Below are positions 16,442 to 24,518 of a DNA stretch of 37,675 bases, piece after piece. Made by a program: the position numbers and the translations under genes. Source of the stretch: Streptomyces rhizosphaerihabitans (GTDB lineage: Bacteria; Actinomycetota; Actinomycetes; Streptomycetales; Streptomycetaceae); NCBI RefSeq assembly GCF_025399795.1, contig NZ_JAODTZ010000068.1, positions 1 to 37,675 of the forward strand. Reading direction: 5' to 3'. Within the stretch, counting starts at the first letter, position 1. Each line of letters opens with the position of its first letter. The notes beneath the pieces were generated by a model. It did not search any database and had not been told where the DNA came from. It was given only the letters and a program-made list of their open reading frames with translations.

Positions 16442-16951
16442 TTAGCGCAGCCAGGGCAGATCCGCGCCCGCGTCCTTCGGCTGGAGACCCTCGGCGATGA
16501 TCCGCATGGCCTCGCCGAAGGCCTTCTGCTGGTCCGCGCCGAGCCGGTCGAACAGGGCCTGGCGTACGGCGGCCACATGGCCCGGCGCGGTGCGCCGCAG
16601 CACCTCGTAGCCGTCGTCGGTCAGGACCGCGAACTGCCCCCGCTTGTCGGACGGGCACTCCTCGCGGCGTACCCAGCCGCTCTTCTCCAGGCGCGCGACG
16701 GCGTGCGAGAGCCGGGAACGGGTGATCTTCGCGTTCATGGCCAGTTCGGTCATCCGCAGCCGGCGCCGCGGTGCCTCGGCCAGCTGCACGAGCAGGCCGT
16801 AGTAGATGTGCGGCATGCCCGCGTCGCGCTGGAGCTGGCGGTCGAGGTGGTCCTCCAGGAGGGTCGTGGCGTGCATGTACGCGCGCCAGATGCGCTGTTC
16901 CTCGTCGGTGAGCCAGCGCGGCTCTTCAGCGGGAGCGGATGCCGTGTTCAT
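16442..16951 (-). CDS. MarR-family regulator (169 aa)
   Basis: This is a winged-helix dimeric repressor of usual length. The recognition region is at about residues 60-110 (MTELAMNAKITRSRLSHAVA, then RLEKSGWVRREECPSDKRG, the MarR wing). The ATG at 16951 has GTGGAG just upstream. It diverges from the dioxygenase gene at 17089, and the 137-nt spacer holds AT-rich inverted repeats that look like its operator. Inferred role: ligand-released control of itself and the dioxygenase. Confidence 0.9.
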   Translation of the reverse strand: MNTASAPAEEPRWLTDEEQRIWRAYMHATTLLEDHLDRQLQRDAGMPHIYYGLLVQLAEAPRRRLRMTELAMNAKITRSRLSHAVARLEKSGWVRREECPSDKRGQFAVLTDDGYEVLRRTAPGHVAAVRQALFDRLGADQQKAFGEAMRIIAEGLQPKDAGADLPWLR

Positions 16952-16975
16952 GTACTCCACTGTACGAGCCCCTTC

Positions 16976-17048
16976 TTGAAACTTAAACAAAGTCGCCGTA
17001 GTCTCGACAAAGAACTTGAGACTTTAAGCAAATGCTTCAAAGATCAAG
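16976..17048. promoter_or_regulatory. MarR operator between the divergent MarR and dioxygenase genes
   Basis: CTTGAGACTTTAAGCA (17015-17030) faces TGCTTCAAAGATCAAG (17033-17048), with 12 of 16 positions complementary around a 2-nt centre. A related site TTGAAACTTAAACAA is at 16976-16990. These are markedly AT-richer than the surroundings, as MarR boxes usually are. They would cover promoters of both genes. Confidence 0.7.
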
Positions 17049-17088
17049 CACTGCCGCCGTACGATTGAACTCTCTGGAGGGAGCCGCC

Positions 17089-17895
17089 ATGTCCGCCGCC
17101 ACCGAGGAGCGCCCCGCGTCGGAGCGCATGCCCGCCCTCTATCTCAGCCATGGTGCCCCGCCGCTCGCCGACGACCCGGTCTGGCCCGGCCAGCTCGCCG
17201 CCTGGTCCGCCGACCTGCCCCGCCCCAAGGCGATCCTCATGGTCTCCGCCCACTGGGAGGAGGCCCCGCTCGCCCTCGGCGCGATCGAGGCGGTCCCCCT
17301 CGTTTACGACTTCTGGGGCTTCCCCGAGCACTACTACCAGGTGACGTATGCCGCTCCCGGTGCTCCGCGGCTCGCCGAGTCCGTACGGAAGCTGCTGCGT
17401 GCGCCCGGTACGCCGGTGCAGGACATCCCGGACCGCGGACTCGACCACGGTGCGTACGTCCCCCTGGTGGAGATGTTCCCCGAGGCGGACATCCCGGTGC
17501 TCCAGATCTCCATGCCGACACTCGACCCGGTCCGGCTGTTCGAGATCGGCCGGAAGCTGGCGCCCCTCCGCGACGAGGGCGTGCTCATCGTCGGCTCCGG
17601 CTTCTTCACCCACAATCTCGCCGCCCTGCGTCACACCGGCGGGGGAGTCCCCACCTGGTCGAGCGAGTTCGACGACTGGGGACACCGCGCGCTGGAGGCC
17701 GGTGACGTGGACGCGCTGCTCGACTTCGAGCGCAAATCTCCGGCGGGCCGGCTCGCCCACCCGCGTACCGAGCACTTCGCCCCGCTCTTCGTGACCATGG
17801 GCGCGGCGGACGCTTCCGGAGAGCTGGACGGGCAGCGGTCCGTGATCGACGGATTCTGGCTGGGTATGGCGAAGCGATCGGTGCAGTTCGGCTGA
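17089..17895 (+). CDS. DODA/LigB-type extradiol ring-cleavage dioxygenase (268 aa)
   Basis: This is a cytosolic metal-dependent dioxygenase of the 4,5-DOPA dioxygenase (YgiD/LigB) family. Conserved His positions are visible in LSHGAPP (near residue 20), SAHWEE (near 55), DHGAYVPL (near 122) and TEHFAPLF (near 227). Length and motif order are normal for the family. The ATG at 17089 has GGAGGGAG upstream. It diverges from a MarR gene with shared operators. Bacterial members act on catecholic compounds or on unknown substrates. The pairing with MarR suggests a response to a phenolic or oxidised ligand, which is an inference. Confidence 0.9.
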   Translation: MSAATEERPASERMPALYLSHGAPPLADDPVWPGQLAAWSADLPRPKAILMVSAHWEEAPLALGAIEAVPLVYDFWGFPEHYYQVTYAAPGAPRLAESVRKLLRAPGTPVQDIPDRGLDHGAYVPLVEMFPEADIPVLQISMPTLDPVRLFEIGRKLAPLRDEGVLIVGSGFFTHNLAALRHTGGGVPTWSSEFDDWGHRALEAGDVDALLDFERKSPAGRLAHPRTEHFAPLFVTMGAADASGELDGQRSVIDGFWLGMAKRSVQFG

Positions 17896-17939
17896 GCGCC
17901 CAGGCGTTCCCGATCCGGGGCGACTGGAACGCCGCGCGG

Positions 17940-18064
17940 CTTGAACGGTGCGTGATGCGAACGGCATGTGGCTTGAACGGCGCGTCACTTGATCGGAGAG
18001 TGATCTGAACGGTGCGTGACTGAACGGCGCGTGACCTGAATAGCGCGTGATCCGAACGGCGCCC
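17940..18064. repeat. Eight degenerate 14-18 bp tandem units between dioxygenase and GNAT genes
   Basis: Units of the form CTTGAACGG(T/C)GCGTGA(T/C) start at about 17940, 17958, 17972, 17988, 18005, 18020, 18036 and 18052. They fill the spacer between the two convergent genes. No perfect hairpin terminator is visible here. Confidence 0.8.
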
Positions 18065-18078
18065 CTGGAGGGCGAGTT

Positions 18079-18603
18079 CTAGCGGGAGAGTTCCTTCTCG
18101 TACCAGGCGACGTCCCAGTAGCGGCCGAATTTGCGGCCGACCTCCCGGTAGGTGCCGATGTGCTGGAACCCGAAGCGTTCGTGCAGGCGCACGGACGCTT
18201 CGTTGGGCAGCGCGATGCCCGCGTAGGCGCGGTGCAGGTCCTCGGTGGCGAGCGCCGCCAACAGGGCCTCGTAGAGGAGCGTGCCGACGCCGCGGCGGGC
18301 GGCGTCCGGGGCGACGTAGACCGTGAGCTCGACGGAGGTCGCGTAGGCGGGCTTCGCGCGAAAAGCGCTGGATGTGGCGTACCCAAGAATCGCCTGTGAT
18401 TCCGTGTCCGTGGCAACCATCAGGCGGTGCGGTCCGTCTTCAGGGTGGGAGAGCAGCCACGGACGACGTTCTTCCGGCGTGAAGACGTCGGTGTCGAATG
18501 TGATGGGCGTCTCACGTACGTAGTGGTTGTAGAGGTCCGTGAGCGCGCCGAGGTCGGCTGCGACTCCCGGCCTGACCTGCACATCTGTACGTTCTGACCG
18601 CAT
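18079..18603 (-). CDS. PAT-type GNAT N-acetyltransferase (174 aa)
   Basis: This is a cytosolic acetyl-CoA-dependent N-acetyltransferase of the phosphinothricin acetyltransferase / MddA type. The family pattern is present: LTDLYNHYVRETPITFDT near residues 20-38, the acetyl-CoA loop YVAPDAARRGVGTLLYEALL near 98-117, and LPNEASVRLHERFGF near 138-152. The ATG at 18603 has AGGAGGG upstream. It diverges from hrdD and converges on the dioxygenase. Likely substrates are methionine derivatives or glutamine-synthetase-inhibiting amino acids, by family only. Confidence 0.93.
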   Translation of the reverse strand: MRSERTDVQVRPGVAADLGALTDLYNHYVRETPITFDTDVFTPEERRPWLLSHPEDGPHRLMVATDTESQAILGYATSSAFRAKPAYATSVELTVYVAPDAARRGVGTLLYEALLAALATEDLHRAYAGIALPNEASVRLHERFGFQHIGTYREVGRKFGRYWDVAWYEKELSR

Positions 18604-18663
18604 CAGCCCTCCTGTGTGGTGCGACAGGATACTGCATGATCAGAAAAATCAAGGTGCGGGTTG

Positions 18664-18689
18664 GGAATTCTGTCCTGATTCCAGTCGTT
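18664..18689 (+). promoter_or_regulatory. SigR-type promoter of hrdD
   Basis: GGAAT (18664-18668) is followed after exactly 18 nt by GTT (18687-18689), the full consensus of the thiol-stress sigma factor SigR in Streptomyces. It lies 84 nt before the hrdD ATG. hrdD is an established SigR target in S. coelicolor, so the match is expected. Confidence 0.85.
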
Positions 18690-18772
18690 GTTTCCATCAG
18701 ATGCCGGGCACCCGGGAGGGTGAAACCCGATGTCCAGGACCACCCGCAAGCCCACCACGCAAGGGAGCACGC

Positions 18773-19771
18773 ATGGCAACCCGTGCCGTCGCCCGTCGTA
18801 AGTCCGCCACCGGCGGGACCGCCGACGCGGCACGCAGTGTTCGCGCCGGAGGCGGCGAAATCGCCGACCGCGACCTGGTCGGCATGTACCTCGACGAGAT
18901 CGCGCGAACACCGCTGCTCGACGCCGCCAAGGAAGTCGAGTTGTCCCAGGTCATCGAGGCGGGTGTGTTCGCGCGGCAGATCCTCGACGGCGAGGCGGAG
19001 GCCGAGGCGGACGCGTCCCGTGAGGAGCTGGAGGCGCTGTTCGCCGACAGCGAGCGCGCGAAGGACGTATTCATCCGGTCGAACCTCCGGCTGGTCGTGG
19101 CCGTGGCGCGCCGTTACCCGCGCAGCGGCCTGCCCCTGCTCGACCTGATCCAGGAGGGGAACGCCGGCCTGGTGCGCGCGGTCGAGAAGTTCGACTACCG
19201 CAAGGGCTTCAAGTTCTCGACGTACGCCACCTGGTGGATCCGGCAGGCCATCACCCGTTCCATCGCCGACCAGTCGCGCACGATCCGCCTCCCCGTCCAT
19301 CTGGTCGAGGAACTGGGCAGGATCCGTCGCGTGCAGCGCGAGTTCAACCGTGAGAACGGGCGGGAGCCCGAGCACACGGAGATAGCCGCCGAGCTCGGTT
19401 CGACGCCGGAGCGCGTGGGCGATGTGCTGGACTGGGCCCGCGACCCGGTCTCACTGAACATGGCGGTGGACGACGAGGGCGAGACCCAGTTCGGCGATCT
19501 GCTGGAGGACACCTCGGCCGTGTCGCCCGAGCAGTCGGTTCTCACGCTGCTGCGCAGCGAGGAGCTGGACGACCTGATCGGCCACCTCGACCAGCGCACC
19601 GCCTCCATCATCAAGATGCGGTACGGCATCGAGGACGGCCGGGAGCGGACGCTCACGGAGGTCGGCAAGGAGCACGGGCTCACGCGCGAACGCATCCGCC
19701 AGATCGAGAAGCACGCCCTGCTCGAACTGAAGAAGCTGGCGCGCGACACCGGATTCGACGCGGCGGCGTAG
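18773..19771 (+). CDS. hrdD: RNA polymerase sigma factor HrdD (group 2, 332 aa)
   Basis: This is a non-essential principal-like sigma factor. Region 1.2 is at about 32-70 (DLVGMYLDEIARTPLL). Regions 2.1-2.4 are at about 97-168 (LPLLDLIQEGNAGLVRAVEK, then FSTYATWWIRQAITRSIADQ). Region 3 follows and region 4.2 lies near the C-terminus (GKEHGLTRERIRQIEKHALL). It lacks the long N-terminal region of HrdB. The 332-aa length and the start MATRAVARRK match what I remember of S. coelicolor HrdD. The ATG at 18773 has AAGGGAG 5 nt upstream. A perfect SigR promoter precedes it, linking it to oxidative and antibiotic stress. The sequence could also be annotated simply as an RpoD-type sigma factor. Confidence 0.95.
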   Translation: MATRAVARRKSATGGTADAARSVRAGGGEIADRDLVGMYLDEIARTPLLDAAKEVELSQVIEAGVFARQILDGEAEAEADASREELEALFADSERAKDVFIRSNLRLVVAVARRYPRSGLPLLDLIQEGNAGLVRAVEKFDYRKGFKFSTYATWWIRQAITRSIADQSRTIRLPVHLVEELGRIRRVQREFNRENGREPEHTEIAAELGSTPERVGDVLDWARDPVSLNMAVDDEGETQFGDLLEDTSAVSPEQSVLTLLRSEELDDLIGHLDQRTASIIKMRYGIEDGRERTLTEVGKEHGLTRERIRQIEKHALLELKKLARDTGFDAAA

Positions 19772-20062
19772 CGACAGAGGTGTGCGCGGAGCGTACGGGG
19801 GGAGTCGGGTGAGCGGGGTGAGTGGGCCGTACGGGTTCATTCACCGCGGGTGTGCGAGACCCGCCTTGCCCGGTCCGCGCACGGGCACGCAGGCCACGTT
19901 GGCCACAAGTCGACCAGACATGGCCATGTAAGGCCGCTTCAACCTGCTGGGCTCTGGGAACAAGACTTCAGGGCCCACGCTTCAGAGCCCCACCGGGCGG
20001 AAGTGCACCGCCCCCAAGAACCGAGTCCCGACGCACACCCCCCCCGCGCCGGGACTCTCCCA

Positions 20063-20108
20063 GAGCCGAGCTTCGGCGCCTCCCCCCCCTGGCGCCGAAG
20101 CTCGGCTC
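20063..20108. terminator. Perfect bidirectional hairpin between hrdD and the WYL gene
   Basis: The 18-nt arms GAGCCGAGCTTCGGCGCC (20063-20080) and its exact complement (20091-20108) enclose a 10-nt loop TCCCCCCCCT-like C tract. It lies about 290 nt past hrdD and between convergent genes. Confidence 0.85.
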
Positions 20109-20345
20109 CACTTCTGTTCCGGGGGTCGGGTTCTGTTCCGGGGGCGAGCCGAGACCTGGAGCCACGGATTCGACTGTGGGCCCCCGCGTTCTTCGGGTCA
20201 GGTCTTCGAGCCGTGGTTCGAGCGCGTCGAGTCGGGGACGCGCCGGGGTCCGATTCGGTCGGGGCAGGTTTTCGGGCCAACGTCTTCGAGTCTTCGGGCC
20301 AAGGTCTTCGAAACGGGGCCGAGCGGCAGTGAACGGGGCGCGCGC

Positions 20346-20441
20346 GATGCGGTTTCCGGGCAGGATCGTGATGCCGTTTCCGGGCAGGGTTTGCGATGCC
20401 GTTTCCGGGCGGGATCGCGCTGCGGTTTCCGGGCAGGACGG
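20346..20441. repeat. Four 24-25 bp tandem units
   Basis: Units beginning GATGC(G/C)GTTTCCGGGCAGG start at 20346, 20370, 20395 and 20419 (the last begins GCTGCGG). They differ by a few substitutions. They lie in non-coding DNA downstream of both neighbouring genes. Confidence 0.85.
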
Positions 20442-20562
20442 GGACGGGCCACCCCGAACCTGAACCCCGGGGTGACCCGGATGGCAGATTCTGCCACAGC
20501 GGCATAACCTGCCGTCCCTGACGGCCCGGCGGGTGTCACCGGCCCGCACGCCCTGTCGACCG

Positions 20563-21546
20563 TCAAGCGCCGTCAGTCTGCGGCACTCCCCCCGCCCGGC
20601 TCAGCCGCGCACCCAAGTCCCTCACGTACTCCACCAGTTCCCTCGGACCCCGCACCGCGAACTCACAGCCGACCATCGCGATCCGCACCGCCAGCCACTC
20701 CACCGAGTCACCGGTGGAGGCCCGCAGGCGGCAGCTGTGCTCGTCGATCGGCTCGGGCGCACCGACCCACGCGGGCACGCGCGCCGCGACGAAGTCGGCC
20801 GGCGCGGCGAAGACGACGTCGAACGCGTACGTCTCCTGACGCCGGTACATCGACTGCCGCAGGAATTCGGCGGCGTTGCCGGTCGGCAGTTCGCGGGGTG
20901 CGAACCGGGCCCCCGTCGCGAAGGGCTCGGTCACCCGGTCGACGCGGAAGGTCCGCCAGTCCTCACGGTCGAGGTCGTACGCGACGAGGTACCAGCGGCG
21001 GCCGGTGGAGACCAGCCGGTAGGGCTCGGTCAGCCGCCGCGACGGTGTTCCGTCCCCGGAGCGGTACGCGAACCGCAGCCGCTCCCCTCCCGCGATGCTC
21101 GACGCCATCACGGTGAGTGTCTCGGGCGCGATGCTCGCGCCGTCTCCGCTGGTCAGGGGTGTGGTCGCGGCCTGAAGCGTGGACACGCGATGGCGCAGCC
21201 GGGACGGCAGCACCTGCTCCAGCTTGGCGAGGGCCCGCACCGAGGCCTCGTCCACGCCCGCGACCGCGTGCCCGGCGCCGGCCCGCAGGCCCACCGCGAT
21301 GGCCACGGCCTCCTCGTCGTCGAGGACGAGCGGCGGCATCGCCTTGCCTGCCACCAGCCGGTAACCGCCGTCCGCGCCCTTGGTCGCCTGCACCGGATAA
21401 CCCAGCTCGCGGAGCCGGTCGATGTCGCGGCGAACCGTGCGCCGGGACACCCCGAGGCGCTCGGACAGCTCGCCGCCAGGCCACTCGCGGGGCGTCTGCA
21501 GGAGGGAGAGGAGCTGGAGAAGCCTCGCCGGCGTATCGGTCGTCAT
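20563..21546 (-). CDS. WYL-domain transcriptional regulator (327 aa)
   Basis: The N-terminal DeoR-like winged helix-turn-helix is at about residues 8-57 (LSERLGVSRRTVRRDIDRLR). A ligand-sensing WYL domain is at about 140-205 (AYRSGDGTPSRRLTEPYRLV, then RRWYLVAYDLDREDWRTFR), followed by the C-terminal WCX-like extension. Length is normal for YafY-like WYL regulators. The ATG at 21546 is 62 nt from the divergent exporter start, and an inverted repeat lies in that gap. Inferred role: control of the exporter in answer to a small ligand or nucleic acid. Confidence 0.92.
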   Translation of the reverse strand: MTTDTPARLLQLLSLLQTPREWPGGELSERLGVSRRTVRRDIDRLRELGYPVQATKGADGGYRLVAGKAMPPLVLDDEEAVAIAVGLRAGAGHAVAGVDEASVRALAKLEQVLPSRLRHRVSTLQAATTPLTSGDGASIAPETLTVMASSIAGGERLRFAYRSGDGTPSRRLTEPYRLVSTGRRWYLVAYDLDREDWRTFRVDRVTEPFATGARFAPRELPTGNAAEFLRQSMYRRQETYAFDVVFAAPADFVAARVPAWVGAPEPIDEHSCRLRASTGDSVEWLAVRIAMVGCEFAVRGPRELVEYVRDLGARLSRAGGVPQTDGA

Positions 21547-21568
21547 GTTTTCCAGGGTGCCGCAGAAC

Positions 21569-21608
21569 TAGGACATGATCTGACCTAATCAGCGCCTACC
21601 TTTACGAC
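21569..21608 (+). promoter_or_regulatory. WYL operator and leaderless promoter of the second DHA2 exporter
   Basis: TAGGACA (21569-21575) and TGACCTA (21581-21587) form a 6-of-7 inverted repeat around 5 nt. A -10-like TACCTT (21597-21602) ends 6 nt before the ATG and no ribosome site is present, so transcription probably starts at the A of the start codon. A repressor on the inverted repeat would sit between -35 and -10. Confidence 0.55.
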
Positions 21609-23192
21609 ATGACCTCCACCGACATCTCTGAGACAGCTCTCAGCAGCCCGGAACCCGGCGCGGCGGCCGACCGACGGCGCTGGTTCGCTCTCGCCATCGT
21701 GATGACCGCGGCCTTCATGGACCTGGTCGACGTCACGATCGTCAACATCGCGATCCCGTCGATCCAGCGGGACGCGGGCGCCACGTTCAGCCAGATCCAG
21801 TGGATCACCGCGGGCTATGCGCTGGCCTTCGCCGCGGGACTCATCACCGGTGGGCGGCTCGGCGACATCCACGGCCGCAAGCGGTTGTTCCTGATCGGCA
21901 TCGCCGGTTTCACGATCGCGTCGGCGCTGTGCGGCTTCGCGGCGAACCCGGAGATGCTCGTCGCCTCGCGCATTCTGCAGGGCGCCATGGCCGCGATGAT
22001 GGTGCCGCAGGTGCTGTCGATCGTGCACGCCACCTTCCCGGCGCACGAGCGCGGCAAGGTCTTCGGCCTCTTCGGCGCGATCGTCGGCCTGGGCGCCGTC
22101 TCGGGTCCGCTCCTCGGAGCACTGCTCACCGAGTGGAACCTCTTCGGCCTGGAGTGGCGGCCGATCTTCCTCATCAACTTGCCGGTCGGCATCGTCGCGC
22201 TGATCCTGGGCCGCCGCTTCATCAGTGAGTCCAAGGCCCCGAAGGCCCTCAAGCTCGACCTCGTCGGCGTCACCCTCGTCACCCTCGGCCTGCTGATGCT
22301 GCTCTACCCGCTGACCCGCGGCCGTGAGCTGCACTGGCCGCTGTGGGGGTACGCGTCGATGGTCGGCTCCCTCGTCGTCTTCGCGGCGCTGGTCGCGTAC
22401 GAGAAGCGGAAGACGGCGCGGGACGGTTCGCCGCTGGTCGAGCTGTCGCTGTTCAAGGTGAAGAGTTTCGCGGCGGGCATCGCCGTGCAGACCGTCTTCG
22501 GTATCGCGCTCGGCATCTTCTTCCTGGTCTGGACGCTGTACATGCAGATCGGGCTCGGCTGGAGCCTGCTGCGTGCCGGTCTGACCGGGGTGCCGTTCTC
22601 GATCGCGGTCTCGGCGGCGGCGGGCATGTCGGTGCAGCTGCTGGTTCCGCGCTTCGGGCGCAAGGTGCTCCAGGGGGGCGCCCTGCTCATGGCGCTCGGA
22701 GTCCTGCTCTACATCTGGGAGTCCGACCGGTACGGCATGTCCATCGCCTCCTGGCAGATGGTTCTTCCGCTGGTGGTCATGGGCGCGGGCATGGGCTTCA
22801 TCGTCGCCCCGCTGACGGACGCGGTGCTCTCGGAGGTCCCGCGTGAGCACGCGGGCTCGGCGTCGGGGCTGATCAACACCGTGCAGCAGATGGGCAACGC
22901 GCTCGGCCTCGGCCTGGTCTCGGTCGTCTTCTTCGGTGAGATCGGCGACCACCTGACCCGCGCACAGGTGGGCCCGGCCTTCGCGAACGCCTTCGAGCAC
23001 GCGCTGGGCTGGGTCGCCGCGGTGCTGACCGTCATCTTCCTGCTGATGTTCGCGCTGCCGAAGCGGCCGGCACAGCATGTGGAGGGCGCGGAGGACGAGA
23101 CGGACCCCCAGGACCAGAACCAGGATTCGAACCAGAACCAGGACCGGAACCAGGATCCGAAGCAGGACCGGAAGCCGGAATTCGTCGGCTGA
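21609..23192 (+). CDS. DHA2-family 14-TM drug/proton antiporter (527 aa)
   Basis: This major-facilitator efflux pump has helix 1 motif DLVDVTIVNIAIPSIQRDAG, motif A GGRLGDIHGRKRLFLIG and a motif-C-like GLGAVSGPLLGALL. It has about 14 membrane segments. The C-terminal 40 residues are a low-complexity Asp/Gln/Asn/Lys tail (DPQDQNQDSNQNQDRNQD), encoded by imperfect DNA repeats (ACCAGGA/GAACCAGGA) and probably unstructured in the cytosol. It is divergent from a WYL regulator and ends before a strong hairpin. It differs clearly from the exporter at 14424, so it is not a recent duplication. The substrate is unknown. Confidence 0.93.
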   Translation: MTSTDISETALSSPEPGAAADRRRWFALAIVMTAAFMDLVDVTIVNIAIPSIQRDAGATFSQIQWITAGYALAFAAGLITGGRLGDIHGRKRLFLIGIAGFTIASALCGFAANPEMLVASRILQGAMAAMMVPQVLSIVHATFPAHERGKVFGLFGAIVGLGAVSGPLLGALLTEWNLFGLEWRPIFLINLPVGIVALILGRRFISESKAPKALKLDLVGVTLVTLGLLMLLYPLTRGRELHWPLWGYASMVGSLVVFAALVAYEKRKTARDGSPLVELSLFKVKSFAAGIAVQTVFGIALGIFFLVWTLYMQIGLGWSLLRAGLTGVPFSIAVSAAAGMSVQLLVPRFGRKVLQGGALLMALGVLLYIWESDRYGMSIASWQMVLPLVVMGAGMGFIVAPLTDAVLSEVPREHAGSASGLINTVQQMGNALGLGLVSVVFFGEIGDHLTRAQVGPAFANAFEHALGWVAAVLTVIFLLMFALPKRPAQHVEGAEDETDPQDQNQDSNQNQDRNQDPKQDRKPEFVG

Positions 23193-23234
23193 TCTCTGCC
23201 CGGGTCCGCCACCACCCGCGCGACGCGGAGGTCC

Positions 23235-23283
23235 AAGCCGGAAGGGGCCCCAGCACCTCAGGTGCTGGGGCCCCTTCCGGCTT
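23235..23283. terminator. 24-bp-arm bidirectional hairpin
   Basis: Arms 23235-23258 (starting AAGCCGGAAGGGG) and 23260-23283 are exact reverse complements around a single base. It lies between the convergent exporter and the gene ending at 23299. It is followed by three short GGCTTCAGG repeats. Confidence 0.9.
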
Positions 23284-23298
23284 CAGGGCTTCAGGGCT

Positions 23299-24048
23299 TC
23301 AGCCCAGCCGTGCCGCGCGTCGCTCCATCGCGTCGCGGGCGGCGTCCTCCGTCGCGTACACCTCGCACATGTGCCGCCGGTCCGGCGTCGCCGTGTGCTC
23401 GACCTCCCACAGGGAGATCTCCTGCCCGTCGCGCAGTAGGAACGCGTGCTCGTAGAGCGAGAAGCACAGCCCCGCCTGACCGGCGCGGCAGGGGCGCCCG
23501 AAGGCCTGCGTGATCTGGTGCGCGAACGCCTCCCGGAGCAGGAGCGTCGTGAGTTCCGCGCCCGGCCGGTCCGGATTCTCCGCGCGCCGCAGGAGCCGGC
23601 GCGCGTGATCGGCGGAGTCGTCGGGCACATAGGTGTGACGCGGCTCGGGGATCGCCGACAACTGCACGAACACGGGCAGCTCGAAGTCCGGTGCGTCCGG
23701 CGGGAGGGGGAGTCGGGCCGTGGCGGCGCGCAACTCCTCCTCGTCGGCGTAGACCTCGTGCTGTGCGTCGCGACCGGTCGCCGTGTTGTGCACGAGTTCC
23801 CACAGCGTGACGGCGGAACCGTCGGCGAGCAGCCACGTGTGGCGGTACGTCTCCCGGTGCAGCCCCGCGCTGTGATGCGCGGAGTGCAGCGAGCTGTCGT
23901 GCGCCAGCGCGCAGTCGAGTCGCCGTATCGCCTCGTCGGGCAGCTCGAACGAGTTCAGGGCGCGGCCCAGAAGTCGTGCGAGATGCTCCTCCGGAGACTC
24001 GGGCGACTCGGGTGGTTCGTACGCTGCTGTCTCGTACGGAACGCTCAA
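23299..24048 (-). CDS. Actinomycete-specific protein, probably DUF6227, with an internal duplication (249 aa)
   Basis: A TTG start at 24048 is supported by GGGAG 6 nt upstream. The protein is soluble and acidic. It contains the same unit twice. The first copy reads WLLADGSAVTLWELVHNT, then EVYADEEELRAATAR (about residues 71-111). The second reads FLLRDGQEISLWEVEHTA, then CEVYATEDAARDAMERR (about 206-246). From memory this is the Streptomyces family DUF6227. No enzymatic motif is visible. It stands alone, downstream of a 470-nt spacer, and converges on the DHA2 exporter. The function is unknown. Confidence 0.8.
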   Translation of the reverse strand: MSVPYETAAYEPPESPESPEEHLARLLGRALNSFELPDEAIRRLDCALAHDSSLHSAHHSAGLHRETYRHTWLLADGSAVTLWELVHNTATGRDAQHEVYADEEELRAATARLPLPPDAPDFELPVFVQLSAIPEPRHTYVPDDSADHARRLLRRAENPDRPGAELTTLLLREAFAHQITQAFGRPCRAGQAGLCFSLYEHAFLLRDGQEISLWEVEHTATPDRRHMCEVYATEDAARDAMERRAARLG

Positions 24049-24518
24049 GGTTTCTCCCGGCGTTGCTGCATGTCACCTTGTGGGTGCATACCGTAGCCCC
24101 TCGGTCGGACATCATGTCCGCGAACCGAGAAAACGTACGGACGGAAAACGGGCGGGCCGCGCGGCAAGTTCCCACGCGCCTCGCAAGGACGTCAAAAGGC
24201 CCTCGTCAGACGGCACTTCCCGCGGTCCACGCGCTCCACGAACGGTTCAAGCCGTTGAGGCCATTGTCCGGCACGACGGTCTTGCCGGAACAGTTCCCGA
24301 CCGCTACGGCTTCCCCGACGAGGGAGTCGAGATCCGCCCCCGTACATGGAGAGAACGCGATCGGCGACTCAACTGGTTCCCGTCACTCCGAGCCGATCAC
24401 CACCACCCGGGCCGGATCACCGCCACCCGGGCCGATCGCCGTCCCCGAGCCGGATCACCACCACCTGGGCGGGATCGCCACTACCCGAGCCGGATCACCG
24501 TCACCCGGTCGAGCATCA
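24049..24518. other. Spacer with a degenerate 18-20 bp repeat array
   Basis: Six units of the form CCG(A/G)GCCGGATCACC(A/G)CCAC lie at 24388-24504 (starts near 24388, 24407, 24427, 24445, 24465, 24485), just downstream of the S58 hydrolase gene. The stretch 24120-24380 has an open frame with a coding-like patch (VPDRYGFPDEGVEIRPRTW), but there is no start site and the frame runs into the repeats. I call it non-coding or decayed. Confidence 0.55.

Larger units (their letters stand above)
19772..20562. other. Large convergent spacer after hrdD, repeat-rich, no gene
   Basis: This 791-nt spacer holds a perfect bidirectional terminator (20063-20108), the direct repeat TTCTGTTCCGGGGG twice near 20112-20145, and two copies of TCTTCGGGCCAA(C/G)GTCTTCGA near 20266-20310. 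It also holds the four-unit array at 20346-20441 and a small palindrome TGGCAGA-T-TCTGCCA (20482-20496) behind the WYL gene. Open frames here have no coding character. Confidence 0.6.

Noticed and set aside
14397..16658. A 753-codon minus-strand frame opposite the DHA2 exporter
   Set aside because: It is the Gly/Arg/Glu-rich complement of a membrane-protein gene, and its first part is the spacer repeats read as amino acids.
24080..24387. Possible decayed gene with a coding-like patch on the plus strand
   Set aside because: There is no start codon with a ribosome site, no recognisable motif, and the frame ends in the repeat array.
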